Part shown: one piece after another, positions 39,291 through 49,457 of the stretch | Layout: the number at the start of each line of letters is the position of its first letter | Numbering within the stretch: position 1 is the stretch's first letter | NCBI GenBank assembly: GCA_902521075.1 | Contig: CABYQM010000002.1 | Coordinates: 78,414-142,413, forward strand | Length of the DNA: 64,000 nt | Source of the DNA: an uncultured Pelagibacteraceae bacterium | GTDB taxonomy: Bacteria; Pseudomonadota; Alphaproteobacteria; Pelagibacterales; Pelagibacteraceae | Direction of reading: 5' to 3' | Position numbers and translations under genes: made by a program | The notes under the pieces: model-generated | The model's input: only the letters and a program-made list of their open reading frames with translations | Database searches by the model: none | Told to the model about the DNA's origin: nothing

Positions 39291-40547
39291 TTAACCAATC
39301 CAGGTTTTAGTTCCTAAACCTTTTTCATCTAGAAGATGACCTGTAGAAAATCTATTTAATCTTAATTCTGAATTTAATTCATGAACTTTATCTTGCGCAA
39401 TTGTGTGTGCAAATGTCCAACCTGAAACAGGAGTTGATTTAAAACCTCCATAACACCATCCACAATTTAAATATAAACCTTCAATATGAGTTTTATCAAT
39501 TATTGGAGAACCATCCATAGACATATCCATGATCCCTCCCCATGTCCTTAACATTTTTAATCTACTTAAAAATGGAAACAAAGCTAAGCCACCTGTCAAG
39601 ACATGTTGTATAGTTGGCAAGTTACCTCTTTGAGCATAACTATTATATCCATCAAGATCACCACCCATTACCATCTCACCTTTATCTGATTGACTTATAT
39701 AAAAGTGGCCTGCACCAAAAGTTACTACTCCGTCTAATAATGGTTTTACAGGTTCTGAAACACAAGCTTGTAGTACGTGAGTTTCTATTGGCAGTGTCAT
39801 ATTTAATTTTTCAGCTAATATATTTGTGCTACCTGCAACACATAATCCAACTTTTTTTGCTTTAATATCTCCTCTTGAAGTTCTAATTCCTTTTATCTTT
39901 CCATTAACAACATCAAAACCAGTGACCTCACAATGTTGAATTATATCTACGCCCATATCATCTGCTTGACGCGCATAACCCCAAGCAACAGCGTCATGTC
40001 TTGCGGTACCAGCGCTTGGTTGCATTAAGCCTCCAAAAATTGGGAAACGTACTTCATCACTAAAGTCAGCCATTGGAATTAATTTTTTAACTTCGTCTCT
40101 ATCCAATAACTTTGCATCTATTCCATTTAATCTCATAGAGTTTCCTCTACGAGCATATGCATTCATTTGAGCATCAGAGTGGGCTAAGTTTATTATTCCC
40201 CTTGGAGAAAACATCACATTAAAGTTCAGTTCTTGACTTAAGTTTCTCCATAAATCCATTCCAAATTCATTAAATCTTGCATTAGCATCGTACATAAAAT
40301 TTGATCTTATGATCGTTGTATTTCGACCAACATTTCCACCACCAATCCAGCCTTTCTCAATGATAGCTACATTTCTAATATTATGTTCTTTTGCTAAATA
40401 ATATGCAGTAGCAAGACCGTGTCCTCCACCTCCGATGATGACTACATCATATTCACTTTTTGGAGTTGGATCTTTCCAAGCAACTTCCCAATTTTGGTGA
40501 TTGGAGAAAGCGTTTTTGATTAGACTAAATACTGAATATTTCTGCAT
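39291..40547 (-). CDS. soxB: Sarcosine oxidase beta subunit-like (SoxB/MgdA)
   Basis: YDVVIIGGGGHGLATAYYLAKEHNIRNVAIIEKGWIGGGNVGRNTTIIRSNF. Confidence 0.93.
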   Translation of the reverse strand: MQKYSVFSLIKNAFSNHQNWEVAWKDPTPKSEYDVVIIGGGGHGLATAYYLAKEHNIRNVAIIEKGWIGGGNVGRNTTIIRSNFMYDANARFNEFGMDLWRNLSQELNFNVMFSPRGIINLAHSDAQMNAYARRGNSMRLNGIDAKLLDRDEVKKLIPMADFSDEVRFPIFGGLMQPSAGTARHDAVAWGYARQADDMGVDIIQHCEVTGFDVVNGKIKGIRTSRGDIKAKKVGLCVAGSTNILAEKLNMTLPIETHVLQACVSEPVKPLLDGVVTFGAGHFYISQSDKGEMVMGGDLDGYNSYAQRGNLPTIQHVLTGGLALFPFLSRLKMLRTWGGIMDMSMDGSPIIDKTHIEGLYLNCGWCYGGFKSTPVSGWTFAHTIAQDKVHELNSELRLNRFSTGHLLDEKGLGTKTWIG

Positions 40548-40668
40548 CCGTAAGTTTTATAAAATTAAATATAAGTTTTTGCTAATTTTTTTTATATATA
40601 TTTTTTAGATGTTTAAATACGTGACAAAAAAGGATAGTAATTCTGCTCATTAATAAGTAATTAGATTT

Positions 40669-42348
40669 ATGTCAAAATCAGATATCCAAATTGCACGAGA
40701 AGCAAAAATGAAACCCATAAATGAGATTTTGGGTAAAATTAATGTTCCAGACGAACCAAGTGCTTTTAGCCCTATGGGACGTCATATTGCTAAAATAAAT
40801 TTAGAATATTTAGATAGTTTAAAAGATAAACAAAATGGAAAATTAATTTTAGTTACTGCTATTACACCAACTCCTGCAGGTGAGGGAAAAACCACTACAT
40901 CAGTTGGTTTAAATGATGGATTAAATAAAATTGGTAAAAATTCTATAGTGTGTTTACGTGAACCTAGTTTAGGTCCTTCGTTTGGAATGAAAGGTGGAGC
41001 AGCAGGTGGTGGATATGCTCAAGTTGTTCCAATGGAACAAATCAATTTACATTTTACGGGCGATTTCCATGCAATTACATCTGCTCACAATTTATTATCA
41101 GCGTTAATTGATAATCATATTTATTGGGGAAATAAATTAAACATAGATGTAAGAAGAGTGGTTTGGAGAAGAGTTATGGATATGAATGATAGATCTTTAA
41201 GATCTATCAATATTAATTTAGGTGGAGTTGCTAATGGTTTTCCAAGAGAAGACGGTTTTGATATTACAGTAGCATCTGAGATAATGGCTATCTTTTGTTT
41301 GGCAAATGATCTTGAAGATTTGGAAAAGAGAATAGGTAATATTACAGTTGCTTATACTAGAGATAGAAAGCCTATATTTGCGAAAGATTTAAATGCCCAC
41401 GGACCAATGACTGTTTTGTTAAAAGAAGCAATTAGGCCTAACGTAACTCAAACGTTAGAAAATAATCCAGCAATTATTCATGGTGGTCCTTTTGCAAACA
41501 TTGCGCACGGTTGTAACTCTGTAATAGCAACTAAAGCAGGTTTAAAACTAGCTGATTATGTTGTAACTGAAGCTGGATTTGGAGCAGACCTAGGAGCAGA
41601 AAAATTTTTAGATATTAAATGTAGAAAATCAAATTTAAAACCTGAGTGTGTAGTTATTGTTGCAACAATCAGAGCATTAAAAATGCACGGCGGTGTAGCT
41701 AAAGATGATTTAAAAAATGAAAATGTAGAAGCGCTAAAAAAAGGTTTAGTAAATTTAGAAAGACACATTGAAAACGTAAAAAAATTTGGTTTACCGGTAG
41801 CGGTTGCTGTTAATCATTTTATTGCTGATACTGATAATGAGGTAAAAGAATTAATAAATGCTTGTGATAATATGGGAGTTAAAGCTACTTTATGCACTCA
41901 TTGGTCAAATGGTGGAGAAGGAACAAAAGAACTTGCTTCACATGTTGTAGATTTGATTGATCAAAAACAAGCAAATTTTAAATTTTTATATGATGAAAAA
42001 ACACCTTTGTTAAAGAAAGTTGAAACTGTTGCAAAAGAAATTTATCGAGCAAACGAAGTTGTTGCTGACAGCAAAATAAAAGATCAATTAAAATCTTTTG
42101 AAGAAGCGGGTTATGGAAATTTACCGATATGTGTAGCTAAAACACAATATAGTTTTTCTACTGATCCAAATGCAAAAGGTGCTCCAACAGGTCACTCGTT
42201 ACCAATTAGAGAAGTAAGATTATCTTCAGGTGCAGAATTTATTGTTGTTATATGTGGAGCCATCATGACAATGCCTGGACTACCAAGGGTTCCAGCAGCA
42301 GACTCTATTAAGCTTAATGAAAAAGGTGAAATAGAAGGCTTGTTCTAA
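40669..42348 (+). CDS. fhs: Formate-tetrahydrofolate ligase
   Basis: [44 protein letters not shown]. Confidence 0.98.
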   Translation: MSKSDIQIAREAKMKPINEILGKINVPDEPSAFSPMGRHIAKINLEYLDSLKDKQNGKLILVTAITPTPAGEGKTTTSVGLNDGLNKIGKNSIVCLREPSLGPSFGMKGGAAGGGYAQVVPMEQINLHFTGDFHAITSAHNLLSALIDNHIYWGNKLNIDVRRVVWRRVMDMNDRSLRSININLGGVANGFPREDGFDITVASEIMAIFCLANDLEDLEKRIGNITVAYTRDRKPIFAKDLNAHGPMTVLLKEAIRPNVTQTLENNPAIIHGGPFANIAHGCNSVIATKAGLKLADYVVTEAGFGADLGAEKFLDIKCRKSNLKPECVVIVATIRALKMHGGVAKDDLKNENVEALKKGLVNLERHIENVKKFGLPVAVAVNHFIADTDNEVKELINACDNMGVKATLCTHWSNGGEGTKELASHVVDLIDQKQANFKFLYDEKTPLLKKVETVAKEIYRANEVVADSKIKDQLKSFEEAGYGNLPICVAKTQYSFSTDPNAKGAPTGHSLPIREVRLSSGAEFIVVICGAIMTMPGLPRVPAADSIKLNEKGEIEGLF

Positions 42349-43127
42349 TTTAAATTATTTAGCCAATTTTCTAATTCTCTCATCCTTGCATCTTTATTAG
42401 AAATTTTATTTTCATCTTCTATAATTTTTACATGAGAGTCTATTTCCATTTGGTCAATAAAGGCTTTTTTTTCTAATAGTCGATCTCTCCTAAAATGAAT
42501 TAAACTTATCATTTTGGCATAAGTTATCTCTGGGTGATATTGTATTCCCCATACTTTAGTTGAACCAACATTAAAATTTATACCCATTACTTTATTTATT
42601 GGATTTGATGAAAGTAATGTAGAGCCCTCAGGTAATTTTACAACTTCATCAAAATTAAACGCAGGGGTATTAAATTTTTTATTTTTATTTTTATAAAGCG
42701 GATGTTTAAGGCCGTTTTCGTTTATTTCTATGTCATGAGCTATTCCTCTATGTGCACCATTAGGGCATTTCTTTACTTCACCACCAGCAACAGTCACAGC
42801 AACTTGCATTCCCCAACATATTGCGAATATATTTTTTATATTCTTTTGACATTCCCTCATAAAGTTAATTTGTCTTCTTATTTCTGGAGTATCATTGTAA
42901 ATATTTAAACTACTACCACCCCATATCATTCCATGATATTTAGTTAAATCTTTAGCTACTTCATTAATATTTTCATCTGATGAAGGATTAACAACATCAA
43001 TTTCTAATTGATCTGTAAAATAACTAATACTATCCTTTAAACTTTCAGTATGAGTTTTAATTCCACCATCTGTAAAGCTTTGATTTTCCTCTCTAAGGTT
43101 GCCTTCAACTATAAGAATTCTTTTCAT
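42345..43127 (-). CDS. Class I glutamine amidotransferase-like protein
   Basis: [20 protein letters not shown] (nucleophile Cys context) and GIQYHPEI. Confidence 0.85.
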   Translation of the reverse strand: MKRILIVEGNLREENQSFTDGGIKTHTESLKDSISYFTDQLEIDVVNPSSDENINEVAKDLTKYHGMIWGGSSLNIYNDTPEIRRQINFMRECQKNIKNIFAICWGMQVAVTVAGGEVKKCPNGAHRGIAHDIEINENGLKHPLYKNKNKKFNTPAFNFDEVVKLPEGSTLLSSNPINKVMGINFNVGSTKVWGIQYHPEITYAKMISLIHFRRDRLLEKKAFIDQMEIDSHVKIIEDENKISNKDARMRELENWLNNLN

Positions 43128-44284
43128 TAAAATAATTTACCTGAAATACTGTGTTCATAAAGTGCTTTCATGTCATCCTTACTCATTGTCCTTGGATTGG
43201 TAGAAGTTGATGGATCTTCTAATGCCATTACTGATAACTGTTCTAAATTTATTTTATTTACATCAACAATTTCTGATAATTTATGTGGTATATTTAATTC
43301 TTTTCTTAGTTCTAAAATCCAGTGTAAAAAACTATCAAAACTTTTATCGAGTTCGAGATAATCACATATAGAAATTATCCTTTTTTCAATCATTTCTTTG
43401 TTAAAAGTTAATACATAAGGCATAAAGATTGCATTTGATAAACCGTGGTGAACATTAAATTGCGCATTAATAGGGTGGCTTAAAGAATGAATAGCACCAA
43501 GCCCTTTTTGAAAAGAGGTAGAACCCATACTAGCTGAGGCTAATAATTCTGCTCTAGCATTTAAATCTTTACCGTTCTTAACTGCTTTAATTAATGAGTT
43601 TTTAATTAACTTCATTCCCTCAATCGCAATTCCATCAGCCATCGGGTGGAATCCTGGTGCACAAAAGGCTTCTAAATTGTGTGCCAAAGCATCCATACCT
43701 GTCGCTGCAGTCAATCTTGGAGAAAGATCTAAAGTTAAATTAGGATCTAAAATTACTATTGAAGGTAAAAATTTCGGGTGGAAAATAATTTTTTTTATAC
43801 CTGTTTGTTTATTGATTATAGCTGATGCTCTTCCAGTTTCTGATCCTGTCCCTGCTGTAGTGGGTACAGCAATGATAGGTGCAATGTTAGTTTCATCTGC
43901 TCTTTTCCAATAATCACCTATATCTTCAAAATCCCATATTGGTCTAGACTGTCCTGACATAAAAGCAATAGCTTTACCTACATCAAGACCGCTGCCACCA
44001 CCAAATGCAATAACTCCATCACAACCTAATTTTTTAAACTCCCCTACTCCCTCTTCCACATTCTCGCCTACAGGATTACCTGAAAAATTTGAAAAAACTT
44101 GAAGATGATTAAAGGTTTTTTTTAAATCTAAAATAATATCTTGAACCATTTTTAGATTAATTAAATCCTTATCAGTGACAAATAATGGTTTATCGATTTT
44201 TAGATTTTTACATGCTATGCTTAAATCTTGAATTCTGTTCTCTCCAACCCAAATTGTAGTAGGATAATTCCAATTAGTTTTCAT
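43127..44284 (-). CDS. Iron-containing alcohol dehydrogenase
   Basis: GVIAFGGGSGLDVGKAIAF; PTTAGTGSETGRASAI; SLSHPINAQFNVHHGLSNAIFMPYVL. Confidence 0.93.
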   Translation of the reverse strand: MKTNWNYPTTIWVGENRIQDLSIACKNLKIDKPLFVTDKDLINLKMVQDIILDLKKTFNHLQVFSNFSGNPVGENVEEGVGEFKKLGCDGVIAFGGGSGLDVGKAIAFMSGQSRPIWDFEDIGDYWKRADETNIAPIIAVPTTAGTGSETGRASAIINKQTGIKKIIFHPKFLPSIVILDPNLTLDLSPRLTAATGMDALAHNLEAFCAPGFHPMADGIAIEGMKLIKNSLIKAVKNGKDLNARAELLASASMGSTSFQKGLGAIHSLSHPINAQFNVHHGLSNAIFMPYVLTFNKEMIEKRIISICDYLELDKSFDSFLHWILELRKELNIPHKLSEIVDVNKINLEQLSVMALEDPSTSTNPRTMSKDDMKALYEHSISGKLF

Positions 44285-44360
44285 ATTAAAATAATATTTA
44301 ATTTTTCTATTTTTCTTAGTACAATATATTTATAATTTTAATTGTAGAGGAAAAATTATC

Positions 44361-45695
44361 ATGACTAAAGTCGCTATTATCGGTGCTGGACCTTGTGGGT
44401 TATCAATACTCAGGGCTTTTGAACATGCCGAGAAAAAAGGAGACAAAATACCTGAAATAGTTTGCTTCGAAAAACAAAGTGATTGGGGAGGTCTTTGGAA
44501 TTATAGCTGGAGAACAGGATCTGACCAATATGGAGATCCAGTTCATAATAGTATGTATAGATATCTTTGGTCAAACGGACCTAAAGAGTGTCTTGAATTT
44601 GCAGATTATTCTTTTGATGAACATTTTGGTAAACCAATTCCATCTTTCCCACCTAGAGAAGTACTTTATGATTATATCACGAGTAGAGTAAGTAAAGGAA
44701 ATTTAAGAAATAAAATTAAATTTAATACAAGAGTAGTTAATACAGTTTTTAAATCAGATAAATTTGAAGTTAGCTATCAAGATAAAAAAAATGATAAAAT
44801 TTTAACTGATCATTTTGATTACGTTGTAGTGTCCACTGGTCATTTTTCAGTTCCTTTTATACCCGAATATAAAGGTATGAGTTCATTTCCTGGAAGAATA
44901 ATGCACTCACATGATTTTAGAGATGCAGAAGAATTTAGAGGAAAAAATATTATAGTTTTAGGAAGCAGTTATTCCGCTGAGGATATTGCGCTTCAATGCA
45001 ATAAATATGGAGCAAAAAGTGTAACAATTGGCTACAGGCATAATCCTATGGGTTTTAAATGGCCTGAAGGAATGAAGGAAGTATTCTATTTAGATAGATT
45101 AGAGGGAAAAAAAGCAATTTTTAAAGATGGCACAGAACAGGATGCAGATGTAATAATACTATGTACTGGTTACCTACATCATTTTCCTTTCTTGGAAGAA
45201 AATTTAAAACTTAAAACAAGAAACAGACTCTATCCCCCAAAATTATACAAAGGTATTGTTTGGCAAGATAATCACAAACTTTTGTATCTAGGAATGCAAG
45301 ACCAGTTTCACACATTTAATATGTTTGATTGCCAAGCTTGGTACGCAAGAGATGTTATAATGGGGAAAATAAATATGCCAAGTGGAGGGGATATTGAAAA
45401 AGATATTAATAAATGGGTTGCTTTAGAAGAAAAACTAGAAAATCCTGATCAGATGATTGATTTTCAGACTGAATACACAAAAGAATTACATGAGATGTCG
45501 GATTATCCAAAAATAGATTTTGAACTAATCAGAAAACATTTTAAAGAATGGGAACATCATAAGGTTGAAGATATATCAACGTATAGAAATAAATCTTTTT
45601 CATCTCCAGTTACAGGGTCAGTAGCTCCTGTTCATCATACAGCTTGGGCAAAAGCAATGGACGACTCCTCTGAAACATTTCTAAATAAAAACTAA
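44361..45695 (+). CDS. tmm: Trimethylamine monooxygenase-like flavin monooxygenase
   Basis: VAIIGAGPCGLSILRAFEHA; WGGLWNYSWRTG; FPGRIMHSHDFRDAEEFRGKNIIVLGSSYSAEDIAL; ~444 aa. Confidence 0.88.
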   Translation: MTKVAIIGAGPCGLSILRAFEHAEKKGDKIPEIVCFEKQSDWGGLWNYSWRTGSDQYGDPVHNSMYRYLWSNGPKECLEFADYSFDEHFGKPIPSFPPREVLYDYITSRVSKGNLRNKIKFNTRVVNTVFKSDKFEVSYQDKKNDKILTDHFDYVVVSTGHFSVPFIPEYKGMSSFPGRIMHSHDFRDAEEFRGKNIIVLGSSYSAEDIALQCNKYGAKSVTIGYRHNPMGFKWPEGMKEVFYLDRLEGKKAIFKDGTEQDADVIILCTGYLHHFPFLEENLKLKTRNRLYPPKLYKGIVWQDNHKLLYLGMQDQFHTFNMFDCQAWYARDVIMGKINMPSGGDIEKDINKWVALEEKLENPDQMIDFQTEYTKELHEMSDYPKIDFELIRKHFKEWEHHKVEDISTYRNKSFSSPVTGSVAPVHHTAWAKAMDDSSETFLNKN

Positions 45696-45704
45696 AAATC
45701 TAAT

Positions 45705-46964
45705 CTAATTTTCTAGAACCAGGTCTAAATATAAAGCTGCGCTCCATGAGAAATTATTTGCGCCCATAACTGATCCATCTTTATAACTGTAATATTCATG
45801 AAAACCTTTTTCTTCAATTAATTCTAAAGTTTTTTTTTTGATTTCATTTGCATATTCTGGCTCTTTTTTAATAAGTCCTTGATAAATCAACCAATTACAA
45901 TTTATCCATATTGGACCTCTCCAATATCTTTTTTCTTCAAATGAAGGATGATTTGGTTTTATTGTTGAGAAATAGTAATTGTCATTAATATTATGATTTT
46001 TTAAATTATTAATAATTTTTTTATTTAATTGATCATTTTCTAAATTTGCAAATAAGGTAAAATAATTTGTTATTGATGGAACAACGATATTCAAATTAGT
46101 TTTTAAATCTTTTGAGACAAAATCATTAATATTATCATCATATAATTTTAATATTTGATTTTCAGTTTTGGATACGAAATTATTTAAATCATCGAAATTT
46201 AAATCTAAATTTTTAGCTAAGGTAAGTAGATCTTTATTTGCTCTCAAAAATAAAGCATTAAATCCAACATCTACTACATTAAAATCAGAAATCTCATACA
46301 ATTTATGTGGATCATACTGAACATCCCTAAATTGATCTCTTAAAGTTACATATCTATCATAATCAGTTTTTAAAGGTCTCTCATCAGAGTTTGAAACTTC
46401 AAGGTCTCTTCTTTTATAATTAAGGTCTTTATCTACTTTGATATTACTCATTGGCTGATCCCAAATTGGTGAATTATCATACCCGCTTTCCCAAGGATGC
46501 AATATGGATACAAGGCCCGTTTTATTAGGATCTCTGAATTTTATGAACCAATCATGATAATTTTTAATTTTTTTGATTACTTTAGTTATTCTTGAATTTT
46601 GATCATTATTTAGTTTATTTTTTTCAACAATTTTTCTCAAAATACTGGCTAAAACTGGTGGCTGAGTAATACCAGAAGAAGGTATATTTTTTCCACATTG
46701 CCAAGTTGTGTGATTTGGAAAATAAGATGTGTCTTTTTCATGAAAAAGAATGTGGGGTACCATGCCATCGTCCCACTGACCGTTAAGCAAAGTTTCAATT
46801 TCTATAATTGAAAAATCTAAATTAAAGTAAGAATAGCCAAGAGCTATAAAAGCTGAATCCCAATTCCATTGAGCAGGATATAATTTGTTATTAGTAGGAA
46901 GTGTGTAACCATTTTTTCTGTTACCTAATAATATTTTTTTTGCCTCTTCTACTTTATTTTTCAT
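45705..46964 (-). CDS. GH63-like glycosidase (glucosylglycerate/mannosylglycerate hydrolase-like)
   Basis: QWNWDSAFIALGYSYFN; GMVPHILFHEKDTSYFPNHTTWQCG; HPWESGYDNSPIWDQPM; RYWRGPIWINCNWLIYQGL. Confidence 0.75.
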   Translation of the reverse strand: MKNKVEEAKKILLGNRKNGYTLPTNNKLYPAQWNWDSAFIALGYSYFNLDFSIIEIETLLNGQWDDGMVPHILFHEKDTSYFPNHTTWQCGKNIPSSGITQPPVLASILRKIVEKNKLNNDQNSRITKVIKKIKNYHDWFIKFRDPNKTGLVSILHPWESGYDNSPIWDQPMSNIKVDKDLNYKRRDLEVSNSDERPLKTDYDRYVTLRDQFRDVQYDPHKLYEISDFNVVDVGFNALFLRANKDLLTLAKNLDLNFDDLNNFVSKTENQILKLYDDNINDFVSKDLKTNLNIVVPSITNYFTLFANLENDQLNKKIINNLKNHNINDNYYFSTIKPNHPSFEEKRYWRGPIWINCNWLIYQGLIKKEPEYANEIKKKTLELIEEKGFHEYYSYKDGSVMGANNFSWSAALYLDLVLEN

Positions 46965-48157
46965 TATCCTTTAACACTTCCTGCAGTAAGACCACTTACT
47001 AAATATTTTTCAAAATAAACAAAAATTATTAAAATAGGCAAAGTTACTACTACAGACCCTGCCATCAAATATTGTCTAGGTGTTTCAGCTCCAACATTCA
47101 GAAACTGAATAGCTCTTGATAATGTGAATGTATTTGGCCGGTCTAAAAACATTAATGAAAACAAAAATTCATTCCAAGCTATCATAAACACATACAAAGC
47201 TACTGATGATATTGCAGGTAAACTAAGTGGGAGTATAATTTTAAAAATTATACCAAGCCAATTTTGACCATCTATTATCCCTGCTTCTTCTAATTCTTTT
47301 GGTATACTTTTAAAGTAACCTTGCAGCATATAAATTGCTACAGGTAAGGTTGTGGCTGTATAAACTATTAACAAACCCTCAATAGAATTTCTTAAACCAA
47401 GTTGACTAAAAATTGTATACAAAGGTATCACTAAAACTATCGCTGGAAACAAATAAATTATCAATATGGATGTTGATAAAAAATTTTTTCCAAAGAAATT
47501 AAGTCTTGCAACCGCGTAAGCAGCTGGTATTGCAAATATTAATGTTATAATGACTGTACCTAAGGAGACTATTGTGCTCGTTAGCATATATCTTCCAAAA
47601 TTATAATCTTTGAACACTATAAAATAAGATTTGAACAACTCTGGCAATCCTTGTGCAAAGTTAATACTAAAGTCTAATGGGTTCAATAATAACAATGCTT
47701 GGGTTTTAAAGCTTGTAACTAACATCATATAAAAAGGGAAAAGAATTACAAAAGAGAACAGTGTAATTCCAAATAATGTTAAAAAATTAAAGAATAATTT
47801 TTGAGAGGAATGATTTTTTGACAAAAAGTTTTTGTCGTAATCTTTAATATTATTGAAAAAAAATAATGAAATTAAGAATATGCCAAAACTATACCAAATA
47901 GGTAAATTTATTGAGACTAAATAATCAAAGATAGAAAATAAAAGTGCTAGTAAAATTATTTTAATATTTAAATTTAATTTTTTCCCAATAAGAAGATTTA
48001 TTGCACAAAGAATTATTCCAAATATAAATAATTTATTAAAATTAAAATTTGTTAATTCAATTCCTTGTAATGTAACTAAGATTTTCCAAATACAAATTAA
48101 TGAAAACAAAAACAAAGACGAGATAAAGCAATAAGTAAATATATTTTTAATTTTCAT
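46964..48157 (-). CDS. Sugar ABC transporter permease (MalG-like)
   Basis: ELEEAGIIDGQNWLGIIFKIILPLSLPAISSVALYVFMIAWNEFLFSLMFL. Confidence 0.92.
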   Translation of the reverse strand: MKIKNIFTYCFISSLFLFSLICIWKILVTLQGIELTNFNFNKLFIFGIILCAINLLIGKKLNLNIKIILLALLFSIFDYLVSINLPIWYSFGIFLISLFFFNNIKDYDKNFLSKNHSSQKLFFNFLTLFGITLFSFVILFPFYMMLVTSFKTQALLLLNPLDFSINFAQGLPELFKSYFIVFKDYNFGRYMLTSTIVSLGTVIITLIFAIPAAYAVARLNFFGKNFLSTSILIIYLFPAIVLVIPLYTIFSQLGLRNSIEGLLIVYTATTLPVAIYMLQGYFKSIPKELEEAGIIDGQNWLGIIFKIILPLSLPAISSVALYVFMIAWNEFLFSLMFLDRPNTFTLSRAIQFLNVGAETPRQYLMAGSVVVTLPILIIFVYFEKYLVSGLTAGSVKG

Positions 48158-49406
48158 CAGCTCTTTTTCCTAAAAGTTTAAAATAGATAAACATAAAAAT
48201 TAATAGAAACACTACAATCACAATAGAAACTGCAGAACCCATACCAATATCCCCGATTGAAAAACCTTGTTGATATACATTTATTGGCAATGTTCTTGTG
48301 CCTGATGCCCCGCCAGTGAGTAAGAAGATGTCTTCGAATTTATTAAAATTCCAAATAAATCTAATCATAAATAGAATTGAAATCACTGCTAATATCTGGG
48401 GCAAAGTAATATTAAGAAATTTTTGGATAGGATTTGCACCATCAACATCAGCTGCTTCATACAACTCTTTTGGAACTGCTTGAAGACGAGCAAGAATAAA
48501 TAAAAATGCTAGAGGAAAATATCTCCAAATTTCAAAAATAATTACAGTTGTTAATGCTAGCCTCAATTTAAAATCAAAACCAAGTATGTTTAAAGTTACA
48601 TATTTTTGTCCTAGTAAATTTATTGGTCCATCAATAATTTGATAGTTAATTAATAAATTATTCAAAGTTCCACTTGTTGGATCAAGTAAAAGTTCCCAGG
48701 TATAAGCAAGAGCAACAACTGGCGCAACATAAGGAAATAAAAGAACACTTCTCATAAATGTTCTTCCAAAAAATTTTTGATTTACCATTTGTGCAGCTAA
48801 AATTCCAAAAACTATTGCACCTATGGTTCCAAAAAAAGTGTAATAAAAAGTTGTTGATAATAGATCTATAAAAGCTTTGTCTTTAATTACTTTTTTGAAA
48901 TTATTTAATGTAAATTCATAAGTTAATAATATATTTTGTGACTTACCTGATAGTTTAGGCTTATAAGATTTTAGTTCCTTCTTGGAAATTTCTTGATTAT
49001 TAATATTTTGAAATACTATTTCTAAATTTTCTCGATATTTTTTTGGCCAATTACCTAACTCACACTTAAGTAAATTTGATTTAAATTGACATTTATTATT
49101 TAAACTTATTGGTTCGATATCATCTGGATATTTATCTTTAAATTTTACATTAGTAATTTCTTGTGTAAGAGAACTATTTCTTAATTTATAAATTACTTTT
49201 ATTTGATTTGGATTATCATTAATTGATTTTACTAATTTTTTTGCTCTTGGTTCAGGAATTCTTAAATCTTTGAGCTCTACATTTTTAAAACTTATCCAAA
49301 TATTAGAAAATATTGGAAATAAAATTATAGAAAATACTAAAAGAACTGATGGTAATATTAAAAGATAAGCTGTTCTTTTTTCAATTTTTGCAAGTTTTGA
49401 ACTCAT
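48147..49406 (-). CDS. Sugar ABC transporter permease (MalF-like) with large extracytoplasmic insertion
   Basis: ELYEAADVDGANPIQKFLNITLPQILAVISILFMIRFIWNFNKFEDIFLLTGG; ~130 aa hydrophilic insertion after TM1. Confidence 0.92.
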   Translation of the reverse strand: MSSKLAKIEKRTAYLLILPSVLLVFSIILFPIFSNIWISFKNVELKDLRIPEPRAKKLVKSINDNPNQIKVIYKLRNSSLTQEITNVKFKDKYPDDIEPISLNNKCQFKSNLLKCELGNWPKKYRENLEIVFQNINNQEISKKELKSYKPKLSGKSQNILLTYEFTLNNFKKVIKDKAFIDLLSTTFYYTFFGTIGAIVFGILAAQMVNQKFFGRTFMRSVLLFPYVAPVVALAYTWELLLDPTSGTLNNLLINYQIIDGPINLLGQKYVTLNILGFDFKLRLALTTVIIFEIWRYFPLAFLFILARLQAVPKELYEAADVDGANPIQKFLNITLPQILAVISILFMIRFIWNFNKFEDIFLLTGGASGTRTLPINVYQQGFSIGDIGMGSAVSIVIVVFLLIFMFIYFKLLGKRADEN

Positions 49407-49443
49407 AAAAAAAAGCGGATAATTAATATTACCCGCTTTTTTT
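49407..49443 (-). terminator. Intrinsic terminator-like hairpin between binding-protein gene and MalF-like gene
   Basis: Minus strand: AAAAAAAGCGG-(GTAATATTAATTAT)-CCGCTTTTTTTT. Confidence 0.8.
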
Positions 49444-49457
49444 AATTTTTTAAATTA

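Noticed and set aside
40548-40668. Possible regulatory RNA between soxB and fhs
   Set aside because: Very AT-rich with no clear stem; could be simple divergent promoters
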